Shown here piece by piece: positions 23,175-35,434 of a stretch of DNA of 64,000 bases (position 1 is the first letter of the stretch; each line of letters starts with the position of its first letter). Under the pieces are notes generated by a model that worked only from the letters and a program-made list of their open reading frames with translations, made no database searches and was not told the DNA's origin. The translations under genes and the position numbers were made by a program. This DNA is from Sinohyriopsis cumingii. Lineage: Eukaryota; Mollusca; Bivalvia; Unionida; Unionidae. Location of the stretch: NCBI GenBank assembly GCA_028554795.2, contig CM068842.1, positions 22,478,590-22,542,589 on the forward strand, written 5' to 3'.

Positions 23175-26009
23175 TATTCCTTTGTCATTGGGAGATTAAA
23201 CTGGGTGCAAGTCAGAATGAAGATTGCTTACCTGTTAATGGATAGCCTTAAAATAAAGCAAACAATATATGGTAATTTCATCGTTATGAACTTATTTCGA
23301 GGTTTACCTAGACCTGACAGTTAAGGTAATTATGGTTCGTCATACCTGTCAAATAAGACACTCTTCTTGATTGATCGGGTCTGCGAATTTGCCGATTCCA
23401 GATACATGATAATGCACTTTACCATAGAAGTTGCTGAAAAAAGGAGGAATGTGTGAGAAACAATATGCTTTTGTCAGTGGTTAATATACAAATCTAGTGG
23501 AATCTCGCTTCTTCAGATACCAGAAAGCTGTCCTGTTACCTTCATCAGACTTGTTATGTTTGTTTAGTGTCACTCTAAAGATTCTCGGCTCCTGTGCAGA
23601 GGGACCAGAAAACAAAAACAAGGGATCAAAACCTAGTATTATTAACTGTATCAGCAAGAACTGAAGCAACAGGAACGGTAGCAGCGGCCGTAGACCAAAT
23701 ATCATCCACCTGTTGTTTCTGCACTTTTAAAAATTTAGAGGGGACTACGTGTACATGAGCTGCTTATACCCCCATTTTGGTGCATACATTAAACATTGTG
23801 TAATAATTAATTTCAGACATTTGTACATAAAAGCTACATATAATCATGAGATTATTTGCAGCACGGGCCTTAGCAAACGTGGGCCCGATTTGGATCGTTT
23901 TGGAGGGGCCCCCTTGATTTATGCGCTGGGCTCCCTGTGAGCACAGCATTTGGAAATAAACTTTTAAACAAGTTTTATATGATATTGAACTTAAAATTTA
24001 CTTACATCACTTTAAAATTAATTTCTCTCCATAGATATAGTTTTTTAAATTACTAACGCGCGTTGCCTCTTTGAGCGCAGGCCAAATCGGTCCAATCGGC
24101 CTAAGGCCGGCCCTGATTAATTGTATTTCATTTTGGTGTTCGAAGGTACAGCTGATCCAACTGTGCTGGGCCCGTACATGTATATCCGATTTACGACATA
24201 ATTTATTGCAAGGTAAACATTATGCAGAACCAATAAATCCGATGATCCAACCTTTAATCAGTAACGTCGGGTTTCAATAAATAGCATTTAATGATATAAA
24301 TCCATTTCAATATTTACAGATTTAATCAGTATTCACAAATATTTTTAATTTTTTTAAGTCGAAGTCAAGATAATAATTGATCAGTTATGTACCAACTGAT
24401 ATAAAGTTTTATCAAGTAGCGAAATTAAAACTTGCACTTAAAATGGACTAGACAACAATCTATACTCCATCAAAACAGAACGGAAATGTGTTACTAATCC
24501 CCCACCATGAATAAGTTCGACACCATTTAATGTTAACACTCTAATGTATTGTTCAAACGTAAGTATTAGTTCTAATCGTTTATCAATGAAACGTAATTGA
24601 TTCAGGAAAAATATTCAAAAGCTCATTGATTCCTTTGTGAGTGAAAAACTGTGAGAAAAAAACATATATTAAAGTTCACAGAGAGATTTAATCAAATATA
24701 TGGTTCTTGAATTAAATGTGATTAATTATCAAACTCGTCAAGGTCACTCCTCTAACTTTTGAAGAAAAGTACTAGTATACGACACACAATTTTTGTTAAG
24801 TGTACATCGGGTCGTTATTAATCATCATACAATGAACACAAATCCCATAGAACAAACATCGGAGCTTGTCACAAAGATACTCTAATCCTTTGAAAATATA
24901 CCGTGAAAGTTAGTAAGAATGATCTTTATATGTGAAATGGTGTTTGCTTAATACATTGGAGTATGAGAGATGGTGTTCATATTTTTTATTGAAGTACGCT
25001 TTGTCAATCCAGGATATCTTATTGCCAAGTTAAAGACCGACAAATCAAGTCAAAGATCAACAAATCAAGTTAGAGACCAAACAATCAAGTAAAGACCAGA
25101 ACAATGAAGCAAAGGAGTCATCCAATGTGTTTATATCAACTCCACCTACATTCAATCTATGTGCGTGTGCGTCTCTGTGTGTGTGTATCGAAAAAGTTTG
25201 GCATTAACGATGGCCTGTTGTGACTCCCTTTTACCTATATTTCAAGATGACACTCCATTTTACCTATATTTCAAGATGACTCGCTCCGCAAAAGTGTGTT
25301 TGCAATTAAGTACATCAGAGACGCTTCTGGCAAATCAGATAATCTGCCTGGGAATAATCAATCAAACGTCATATACGTCAGGATGTGTTATTACCGTTTA
25401 CATGAAAGGTAGGTCAGAGCGTGACCGGAAAAATATATGCAAGCAAATGAAAACACACACATATACGTACGCACATTCACACACAAAATCAAACACCAGA
25501 ACAAAACAAACAAAATACAAAATACAAGGAAAAGTGCACACTATACTTTCGTTTTAAACGCTTTTGTTTTATTATGTTCCTCTTGGGTCTAACATTAAAA
25601 ATCTACGTGTTCAAAATATTTATATGAAACATGTGGAGATAAAGAAATGTTCTTTAAGACACAGTAAAAGTTTAATTAGGGTCAGCAACAAAATTTCACA
25701 TTCTTTTCCTCCTGCTTACAGTTGTAGGACAGTAACAAATTTTATCTGTGTCATTTCCAGCAATGTTTTATGAAGATGTAAAAATGATAAAAGGAAGATA
25801 TCAAGAGAAACAACGTATTTAATATCTGAAATTGGCGATAAATCCCGGTGTCAAAACAAAATAAACTAGCCACTCATCAAGCTTTCATCATCATATGTAT
25901 CTTATTTACCGAAAAGAAATAACTTGTAGGATACGGTCAGAGTTTTCTTCACTAACCTTCTAAAAATATTGTCGACACCTTGTATGTGGTGAAAATATTT
26001 TATAGCGGC
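23175..26009. other. Host DNA without recognisable genes
   Basis: Short frames only. A 132-codon frame at 25159-25557 runs through GTGT and ACAC simple sequence and shows no domain. A GGGCCC-rich patch at 23860-23950 looks like another old repeat fragment. Confidence 0.5.
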
Positions 26010-26606
26010 ATGTAATAACCTCATTTCGCCTATTGAAGAAAACTATATCGTGTTTAATCGGCATGTAAGAAACCTCCTCATTTCGTCTATTGAAGAAAAC
26101 TAGATTATGTTACATTAGTATGTAGGAAACCTCATTTCGTATATTAAAGAAAACTAGATTATGTTACATCATTACGTAAGAAACCTCATTTCGCCTATGG
26201 AAGAAAACTAGATTATGTTACATCAGCATGTAAGAAACCTCATTTCCCCTATTGAAGAAAACTAGATCATGTTACATCATTACGTAAGAAACCTCATTTC
26301 GCCTATGGAAGAAAACTAGATTATGTTACATCAGCATGTAGGAAACCTCATTTCGCCTATTGAAGAAAACTAGATTATGTTACATCAGCATGTAAGAAAC
26401 CTCATTTCCCCTATTGAAGAAAACTAGATCATGTTACATCATTACGTAAGAAACCTCATTTCGCCTATTGAAGAAAACTAGATCATGTTACATCAGCATG
26501 TAAGAAACCTCATTTCCCCTATTGAAGAAAACTAGATTATGTTACATCATTACGTAAGAAACCTCATTTCGCCTATTGAAGAAAACTAGATCATGTTACA
26601 TCAGCA
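26010..26606 (+). repeat. ~54-bp minisatellite, about 11 copies
   Basis: CCTCATTTCGCCTATTGAAG recurs about every 54 bp, with AAAACTAGATTATGTTACAT and a CAGCATGTAAGAAA or CATTACGTAAGAAA variant between. Alternating variants suggest a higher-order pair. Confidence 0.9.
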
Positions 26607-26997
26607 TAACAAATAGTCAATATTCCTAATGGTTGATTGTATTAGGCCGCTCACAGTGATGCCATTATATAACGTTGTATTAAATACGAAATATAACAGA
26701 TGATTTAATGTAAAAACATGATATTCTTAAGAAAAACTGTTCTACCCTTATGTCTTAAGAGTACTTGAAAAGCCTGCAAGATCGTCTTTAATGTTCCGTT
26801 TTCTGTATTATTTGCATTATCCTAGACATTTCCACAGTGAAAGTTTCATGCCTTTTCATCTGAACAAAATGAATCTATGTTAATACCTAATAATACAGAA
26901 CATCCAAAGACCTTACATAATCCATACATTCATAGTTTCTTCTGGGTCAACATTATTTTCCAAAAGTGTCAGAGAAAAGGTCAAATTTACATATGTA

Positions 26998-27320
26998 GGT
27001 GTGTGTGTGATTTAGATTTTTAAAGAAGCTTTAACAAAATTTCCAGTCATATCGCTACGATGTCTGCAGTGTGACAGTTTATAGTGATGTTTAGCACTGG
27101 GGTATCATGCCGCAGACACGTAGCATCATGTCCCACCCTGTCACATTATCCTGACATCAGGCCGACCAGTCCTAACACTAACCTCTTAATGCTGAGCGCC
27201 TAGCGAGGCAGCTGCGAGTACCATTTTTATAAGCCTTTGGTATGATTTGGCTGGGGTTCGAAGCGGTGACCTCCGGCATCCAAGGCTGACGCTCTAACCA
27301 CTAGCCCACCGGAGCGGTCC
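26998..27320 (-). mobile_element. tRNA-derived SINE, family 1, copy 2 (near full length)
   Basis: Same order as copy 1: GTGTGTGTGATTTAGATTTTT tail side, GCTACGATGTCTGCAGTGTG, the central body, GGGGTTCGAAGC box B complement and GACGCTCTAACCACTAGCCC at the head. Minus strand. Confidence 0.82.
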
Positions 27321-28452
27321 AACCTCAATAAGTAAATATCTTTCGTAATATAGTATTTCCGCGTGTACCTCTAGAAGATAATAGAAAACAAAACGAACGC
27401 TCCTTATCGTTCACCATTTTAGAAGTTAAAGAAAAGAGTACTCTCACATATGCCTCGAATGATTGAAAATACGAAACTAATTGAAACATATACCGAACTT
27501 GTGTTACATCTACTGAGCCATTTTAAAGATACGGCACATTTTTTTTTAAAATTGTTTCCATAGGCATGGCTAAAAGAGTGGCCATGATCTAAGTAGTTGT
27601 GACGTCACTAAATCGATCCCGGTATCTCGCTGATAATTTGTCTGAATATTCAACTATTTTAATAAAGTTTATCTTGTTGATGTCTGAAACAATATCACAC
27701 AGAGCAACGAAGTTAAACTTAATTGTAAATAATTAAGACGAATTCAAATTTTACTGATAGACGATAACATGCCGCCTTTCACCACCACAAAATAAGGGAG
27801 GTAAGTGACCATTTATTCCCTGAAAAGGGATAAACAGCATTTTTGTGGTAAATGCAGAATTGTCCAGACATTGTATGCCTTATAGAAACTTTTTGTCGTA
27901 GCAGTTCGTTTTCTTTTCAGCCAAACACATTCCCTTGTAGCATACTGCCAGTGGTATAGCTGGTTATGCTGTTTCCATTAATTTTGCATATCGTATCTAA
28001 TTAGATGCACTTTTTCTTTCATTGGTGCACGTATCGTTATCGATTACAGAAATTGCACAGACGATGTAAATATAACAATCAGGCAAATGTCGCAGCATAT
28101 GGGCGTACGACGGAGTAGATTAGAGCCTTGGTGCATAAGAACTAGGCGATGTTTGCTGTTACTGTCAGTGTGGGTTTGATTCCTGCTTGGGACTAATTAT
28201 AACTTTCTAACCAAGTTGATTACGTTTGGTGGTATCCTTATATCTATATCTCTGGCACCCAGTTGGACATCCATGCATTTTAAATGTACAAGCTGTTACA
28301 TTTTTTTTCTTCATTAAATACCTGCTTAGAGTCTCACAAACATATGTGTATTATTTGGTTCAATAAAATATATGAAAGTTATAATCGACGTGTAATGTCA
28401 TGTACATTAAACATAAATTTCTTCAGGCAAACAAATAACGAGTAGCATGTGA
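27321..28452. other. Host DNA without recognisable genes
   Basis: No supported feature seen. Confidence 0.5.
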
Positions 28453-29010
28453 ATGAACAAACAGAGACGGACAGAAAACAGGAACAGAGACGGACAGAAA
28501 TCACGAACAGAGACGGACAGAAAACAGGAACAGAGACGGACAGAAATCACGAACAGAGACGGACAGAAAACAGGAACAGAGACGGACAGAAAACAGGAAC
28601 AGAGACGGACAGAAATCACGAACAGAGACGGACAGAAAACAGGAACAGAGACGGACAGAAAACACGAACAGAGACGGACAGAAATCACGAACAGAGACGG
28701 ACAGAAAACAGGAACAGAGACGGACAGAAAACAGGAACAGAGACGGACAGAAATCACGAACAGAGACGGACAGAAAACAGGAACAGAGACGGACAGAAAT
28801 CACGAACAGAGACGGACAGAAATCACGAACAGAGACGGACAGAAAACAGGAACAGAGACGGACAGAAATCACGAACAGAGACGGACAGAAATCACGAACA
28901 GAGACGGACAGAAAACAGGAACAGAGACGGACAGAAATCACGAACAGAGACGGACAGAAAACACGAACAGAGACAGACAGAAAACACGAACAGAGACGGA
29001 CAAAAAAAAA
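28453..29010 (+). repeat. 23-bp minisatellite, about 24 copies
   Basis: The unit GGACAGAAAACAGGAACAGA is repeated, with AAATCACGA and AAACACGA variants. Because 23 is not a multiple of 3 and the unit has few stop triplets, several frames on both strands stay open for 200 codons or more. None has an independent sign of being translated. Confidence 0.92.
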
Positions 29011-29621
29011 CACGAACACGAACACAATCTGAGAGGCAAACAAAAAAGATGTACCAGCAGACACATTATGAGAGAGACATAGAGACACACAGAAAGACAG
29101 ACACGTATAAGGACATAAAGACAGATGGCCTGTAGTTGAAATAATACATTGCAATATAAACACAATACACCTGAGAAACTCCAAGAACTGATATCGTACA
29201 CAATACATATTATTTTGTTGTTGCCCAAGAAATAATGTCACTGCAATAACGCCTTTTATATCGAGTAGATAAATATATTTGTTTCGTCTGTCAAATAATA
29301 TATCTACACGTTATTGCATCAATAGACATATAAATGTAATACACTATGGCCCAGAAAAGAAAGTCATCTCCGGTACCAATGTAGGTTCGCCAATCTGTTC
29401 TTTTCTAGTCTATGAAGAGAAATATTCGTTAATCTAGACCATTAAAAATTAAAAGATTTTATATAAAGTATGCATAACATTTTATTCAAAATATTCAGTT
29501 TTATGTCCTTCCAAAAGCCGGACAATGGACAAATATTGCAAAAGGTGTCTCACACTTTACTGTGTTTCCTGTTTAGTTTACAAACTTCTCCGTTCTGATT
29601 TTGTTTTGATTAAAGTCTCAA

Positions 29622-30308
29622 AAGGTAATATGTCAATGTGCTCTTCTGTCTCAAAAGGTACGATGTCAATGTGCTCCTCTGTTTCGAAAGGTACGATGTC
29701 AATGTGCTCTTCTGTCTTCAAATACACGATGTCAGTGTGCTCTTCTGTCTTCAAATACACGATGTCAATGTGTTCTTCTGTCTTTAAATACACGATGTTC
29801 ATGTGCTTTTCTGTCTTCAAATATACGATGTCAATATGCTCTTCTGTCTTTAAATACACGATGCCAATGTGCTCTTCTGTCTTCAAATACACGATGTCAA
29901 TGTGCTCTTCTGTCTCCAAATACACGATGTCAATGTGCTCTTCTGTCTCCAAATATACGACGTCAATGTGCTCTTCTGTCTTCAAATACATGATGTCAAT
30001 GTGCTCTTCTGTCTTCAAATACACCACATCAATGTGCTGTTCTATCTCCAAATATACGATGTCAATGTGCTCTTCTGTCTCCAAATATACCACGTCAATG
30101 TGCTCTTCTGTCTTCAAATATAACACGTCAATGTGCTCTTCTGTCTTCAAATACACCACATCAATGCGCTCTTCTATCTCCAAATACACGATGTCAATGT
30201 GCTCTTCTGTCTCCAAATATACGATGTCAATGTAATCTTCTGTCTCCAAATATACCATGTCAATATGTTCTTCTGTCTCAAAAGGTACGATGTCAATGTG
30301 CTATTCTG
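29622..30308. repeat. 33-bp minisatellite, about 21 copies, open in several frames
   Basis: The unit GATGTCAATGTGCTCTTCTG plus TCTTCAAATACAC repeats every 33 bp. As the unit is 11 codons, frames on both strands stay open for more than 220 codons (plus strand ...SVFKYTMSMCS..., minus strand ...EHIDIVYLKTE...). The minus-strand peptide is the more protein-like. No start context, splice sites or domain support a gene. Confidence 0.9.
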
Positions 30309-30455
30309 TCCATAAGATGGTGACATTTTCGATAACGTATTTTTTAAGGCTTCCGTATTTAACAGCAAACAAGTCAAGCAGTTGATCTAATTGTGCTGTA
30401 TCGAAGATTTCTTGTGGTCTAGAGATGGTAAATTTTTGTCATGTTTATGCTATCG

Positions 30456-30459
<4 letters not shown>

Positions 30460-30507
<48 letters not shown>

Positions 30508-30655
30508 GTTGTTGTTGTTGTTGTTTTTATTATAATTATTATTATTATTATTATTATTATTGTTGTTGTTGTTATTATTATTACTATTATTATTATTATT
30601 ATTATTATTATAATGATTATTGTTGTTGTTGTTGTTTAATGGTGGTGGTGGTGGT

Positions 30656-30700
<45 letters not shown>
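30460..30700. repeat. Compound (ATT)n/(GTT)n/(GGT)n/(GT)n microsatellite
   Basis: About 180 bp of ATT and GTT trinucleotides, then GGT and GT runs. Confidence 0.95.
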
Positions 30701-30974
30701 ACAAGCTGAAAGACCCAATATTTAATTCATTGGATAAAAGAACGAAAAAAGTATTGTAATGTTAATATATAAACCATCCAGGCATGGAAAATTGGATGCA
30801 CTCTACCAACGCCATTATTCTGCATTTTTTTTCGTCTGTAATTTAAATCAAACGTACAACAATTGCAGAAGGAATAAAAGAGTATGAAATTAAATGGCAT
30901 AATATGTTTGGTTTGAGGAAGTGTAATTCTTTAATTGCACGCTATGATCGCTCTTCTAGTTCTGAAAATAGCGT

Positions 30975-31160
30975 GATTCGGATTTTTATCGTAGCTTTAA
31001 CAATTTTTCAGTCATATCGCTACGATGTCTGCAGTGTGGCAGTTTATAATGATGCATAACACTGGGGCATCATATCGCAGACATGTAGCATGATGTCCTA
31101 CCCAGTCACATTATCGTGACACCAGGCCGACCAGTCCTAACACTAACTCTTAATGCTCAC
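30975..31160 (-). mobile_element. tRNA-derived SINE, family 1, copy 3 (tRNA head missing)
   Basis: Body and 3' end match copies 2 and 7 (GCTACGATGTCTGCAGTGTG to CAGTCCTAACACTAACTCTT) and then the match is lost. The tRNA-like head is missing, as expected for 5'-truncated retrotransposition. Confidence 0.75.
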
Positions 31161-32193
31161 TCTTTCTTGTGTTACTGTTTATTCGAGCCTAAAACCTAAC
31201 AAAAGGCTCTTCAGCCACACTGCTCCGTCTCCCGAACGTGGAAATGACCCATAAGCAGACGCTGTCAGAACTTTGTGTAGGACGGTGGAGATCAGATTTT
31301 AATCAAACTGGATGTAAAAATTATAGATTTCACATCATGCCATGCGACTCTTGGTTGTGTGTACCCAAAGAAGTTATATTTGCAGCAAGAAAAAAGGAAG
31401 ACTTTGTGAACTAGAACAAATAAATGGAAACTTCATTACCTTTCAGACACGTATATTTTGCTATGCTGAAGAAATTTGATTCGCCACTGTTCGCGTTTCT
31501 ATGAAGCTATTTACTCTAACTACCTTGACAATAATGATAGAATGATGCGTGCATTGCTGAACTGGACTTGCTGTGTGGTCAGAGAGGGTAAAATAATTTG
31601 CAAAATGACAGCATGTTACAGATTCGATCATCCCAAACCTACCGCTCTCCTAAATTGCTGATATGTTTGTCATCGGCCAATTAAAGTAAGGTGAATTTAC
31701 GAATTAAAAAAATGAAGTGTGTGGGGGTGGTGGGGGGTACTGAAGAGTGAGCTTAACCTTCTAAATGTCGATTCCAGAACATATCTGTTTTGCAATAAAA
31801 AAGAAAATTTTCTTTTCTCCTGTAAATACCTCATATATTTCATCTTCTAGCACAAAAAAGTGAAGAAAAAAGAAAGAAAAAAAAAACAAAAAAAAAAAAC
31901 AAACAAACAAGAAACACTCATTTATATAAAAAAAAAGTTTTACAGCACCACATGATGAAATATGGTTGGCCCTCTCTCTCTCTCTCTCTCTCCCAGTGAC
32001 AAATTCGAATAACTCATGTAACTTTTTCATGCAAAAAACATGTGAATTGTTAGAACTTAAGAAGATGGTATAATTTGAAATAATTATTTGTAGTTATTAT
32101 TTAAACATAATTTTAAAGTAGTTTAATTTAAAACATTTATAATAACACCGAAATGAAAATTATTATATACTGGATATTGTGTGTATTCCTGGC

Positions 32194-32236
<43 letters not shown>

Positions 32237-32497
32237 GAAACAAAACAAAACTTTAAAGGTTGAAATAGTCTAACTTATCCCATGTGATCTTACTTTAAAT
32301 TGTTATTTTAATATTAAAGTAAAAAAAGAAAACGCCCGAGGAGGATTAGAAATTGGCAGTCAGCGTTAGATTGAGTTATACAGAGATGAGCACGTGTTTT
32401 CCTTGTCCTGTTCAATATGTTATTATGTAGGCCCATGCGCATAGCAGCTGCTGTATTACTGCAGTAATACTTAACGACATCATTCAAAAAAATCTGG
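31161..32497. other. Host DNA with simple repeats only
   Basis: Contains an A-rich stretch (31857-31910), (CT)n at about 31973-31992 and (AC)n at about 32197-32234. No gene seen. Confidence 0.5.
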
Positions 32498-32718
32498 TAC
32501 CGACTTTACTTGCTTATAAATCGAATCAATCTGCAATCAACAAAGATCCCGTTTTGCCGTAGCATATACTCATACAGATCAGGGTCTATGTTGATTGGTT
32601 TAATGATTACTCCTGAAAACACTGCACAGATCCAGATCTGCTTGTTCATTATGCGACGGCAGATCTGGGTCTGTGCAGTTTGCAGTTGGGTTCGTTTTAT
32701 AAGCTAGTACAGACGGTA
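32498..32718. mobile_element. MITE with terminal inverted repeats, copy 2 (221 bp)
   Basis: The left end TACCGACTTTACTTGCTTAT pairs with the right end, whose reverse complement is TACCGTCTGTACTAGCTTAT. Inside are CAGATCTGGGTCTGTGCAG-type blocks similar to the copy at 22990. Confidence 0.75.
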
Positions 32719-33560
32719 CAATGAATTATCTTGTGGCCTATGAACTTGCTCATTGCGACACTCGCATTCTATATAGCTTTAATATATTTTTTAAAATGTA
32801 GATTATAATCGGGATGTATTTTAGTCAGTGATTACCAAATTAGTTGTCAAGATCAGTCCCAAACACAGACACGATTTAATTAGGCTTCTTAATTAATCTA
32901 TTTTAGTTTCTATTTTTTACATAAAATATATCATACACCTATCACATCAAGCATATCGGTGGATTTCTCCAGCAATTAGACTACGATATATGGTTGTGTC
33001 GTTTAAAGTACATATTCATGGAAATGCTTTTAGCTCCGATTCAGATGGTGTCTATTTGTGTGTAAAGAACTATTTTTCCTACTTGTTTCTTAACAGTACT
33101 TAGGGACAGACATATAGATAATCGGACGGACGGATGGCTGGACAAATATAGATCTGCGTCTGCGTGAATGGTAGATAAGATTTAATATCCTTTCTCATGG
33201 CCTTGACCTGCCAGTGATTAGTGTTATTTAGGGATCGAAATCTGCTCCAATTAATCTTTTTAATAAATATATACGGTCAATGGATTGAACCAATCCGGTA
33301 GCACGGCTGCTTGGCTGTATGGGGAGCATTTCTCTCGCTGATCCGTCTGCTATTTGAGGCGAAGTGACAGTGGGCGGGCCGATAGTCGGCACATAGAGAA
33401 ACCACCTTACGGTTCTGTAGTGCACAGGTCATGTCTCTCCCTCTCAACCTAAACAATTTTCTAGTGTCACAGCATTCTCATTAAACTGGTGGAGATTGAT
33501 CTATTCCCGTAAAAGGGCTTCTTATAACGCTACTTCAATGTGTTTTTAATTCACCCCCAG
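32719..33560. other. Region upstream of the phospholipase exon
   Basis: No gene seen. A candidate splice acceptor TTCACCCCCAG ends at 33560, so the exon may begin at 33561 with upstream exons lying further left. Confidence 0.4.
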
Positions 33561-33607
33561 GTATCACAGTGAATGGAACAGGTGTTTCTCGTACAGAAAG
33601 TTCCAAC

Positions 33608-34545
33608 ATGAGGATTCCTTTCCTTGTACTTGGCACTATCTATCTTATATTCATTTCGGCTTTAGTGAAATTCCCTTATGTGGATACAAAGAGCATACAA
33701 ACTAGAAAATATTATATGAAAAATTTCATTCATGTTAAATATAATACCAGACATGAAAGAGAATTAAGGGTCTCTTATGACAAGATTCTTGCTTTTGAAA
33801 CTTCAGGACTTCTGGGCAACAAGGCAGAGCTGGAAATACGACAGATGACAGATGGCAAGAAATTGATTCTAGGAATTTACCAAGAGGGACAACTTAAAGA
33901 GTGTGACAGTTCTAAAAGCCCAAAGCAAATTCTGAGATTCATGGAACAATTTCTGGCATTCCATATGGATTTTGATGGAAAAGATTCCGGCGATGTCTTT
34001 GACGCTTACAATAGAATGAATGGGAACACAACCTCGGCTATTCAATATTTTGATTCGAATTCTTCTTTAAGGCAGTTTCATAATATGGTTGATATTAAAG
34101 GATTCACCAAAATGTGTCACGAATTTATGGAAAGTGCTAAAAAGGAAGCTCGTAAACATCGCAACGATCCAGAAAGACCACCTTTTGCGGACATTTGGCG
34201 ATCGCCTCTTTATTCTCAAGAAACACTGTCTTTAGAGAAGATGGCTCTTGAAATTGGCGACAAAAAACAAAAACAGTACCCTCTAGATTCCACGGCCCCT
34301 GTTCGCCGATCGCGCTTAAAGAGGGCGGTTTTTGACTTTAACAATGTTCTGATTTTTCCGGGGACAAAATGGTGTGGGAAAGGAGATTTGGCAAAATGTT
34401 ACGAAGATTTGGGGCCTGACCAAGAGACTGACTCCTGTTGCAGAGACCACGACTGTTGCCCCTATATCATACCTCCCTTTACCTCTCGGTACAATGTCTT
34501 CAACTACAGGTTTCACTCTCTCATCCACTGCGACTGCGACGACAG
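33608..34545 (+). CDS. Secreted phospholipase A2, group III-like, one exon (partial)
   Basis: The ATG at 33608 gives MRIPFLVLGTIYLIFISALV, a signal peptide or signal anchor. A ~210-residue region without a recognised domain follows, then RRSRLKRA (about 233-240), a furin-type site. After that comes the phospholipase domain: calcium loop with WCGKG (~255-259), CCRDHDCC with the catalytic His-Asp pair (His ~281) and SLIHCDCD (~304-310), as in the bee-venom group III family. A splice donor CAG|GTATGG follows at 34545/34546, exactly where the family continues, so more exons are expected but were not found. The enzyme would hydrolyse the sn-2 ester of phospholipids outside the cell. An endogenous role and a venom-type role cannot be told apart from sequence. 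Confidence 0.85.
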
Positions 34546-34578
34546 GTATGGTGAGATTGGATACATTATAGACATACA

Positions 34579-34660
34579 CAAGTATACATACATACATACA
34601 TACATACATACATACATACATACATACATACATACAGACAGACAGACAGACAGAGAGACA
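34579..34660. repeat. (CATA)n(CAGA)n microsatellite in the intron
   Basis: Tetranucleotide repeats just after the splice donor. The reading frame that runs through them is not coding. A further (ATC)n tract lies at about 34811-34846. Confidence 0.9.
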
Positions 34661-34810
34661 GACACATAAATATCATCGTAGTTACATACAGACAGATAAA
34701 CACGCTAATCCAAATGATTTCTTTGTTTTGACCTAGAAGTATCAATTAAGATAAAAAAATTTAACATTTTACCATATAAGCCTCAATTAGGTTTTTTCAG
34801 GTTACAAATG

Positions 34811-34848
<38 letters not shown>

Positions 34849-35035
34849 GTTTTCTTCACAATCACAGATTAGTAATTTCATTTCCGTATCAACATATTGT
34901 CGGCAAGGCAAATAAGGCTAAATTTAATTTCAGTTGCATGGCTAGGAAGGGTAAATTTAATTCCAGATCCATTAATGGCTGCCTTTGTTTTTCCCCCGTA
35001 AATGTGTTGTGAATACTGAATCTCTAACATTCGTA

Positions 35036-35283
35036 ATCGGGCACCGAGTGACCGAGTGGTCTAAAGCGCTCTCCCTTACGGATCACTGCCATCTCACCTC
35101 TGTCTGCGTGGGTTCAAGTCTTGGATTCGGCCAATACTGTTATGTGAGAAAGCTTGCCAGTAGCTTCTCGTGGGTAGGTGATTCTTTCCGGGGTTTTCCC
35201 GGGTTCTCCCTCCACCATTAACACTGACAGCCATGTATAGCCTATCGTGTGCTGTAAAATGGCGTTAAACCCCACAACAACAA
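35036..35283 (+). mobile_element. tRNA-derived SINE, family 2, copy 1
   Basis: The head GTGACCGAGTGGTCTAAAGC (box A region) and GTGGGTTCAAGTC (box B) are tRNA-like. The body has CCGGGGTTTTCCCGGGTTCT and CATGTATAGCCTATCGTGTG. The tail is GGCGTTAAACCCCACAACAA. It is distinct from family 1. Confidence 0.78.
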
Positions 35284-35401
35284 CATTCGTAATCCATAAT
35301 ATTTAATGCAAGATCACGAATGAAGCAAAATAAACAATTATACGTATGCACTGGTTTATGTAGCTTACAATGCTTCTGTGTCTCTCACACACGCACACAA
35401 A

Positions 35402-35434
<33 letters not shown>

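Noticed and set aside
28407-29241. Long frames on both strands over the 23-bp minisatellite
   Set aside because: Simple repeat lacking stops; composition is non-protein-like.
30391-30725. Frames through the trinucleotide repeats
   Set aside because: Poly-Ile, poly-Tyr or poly-Asn products of a microsatellite.
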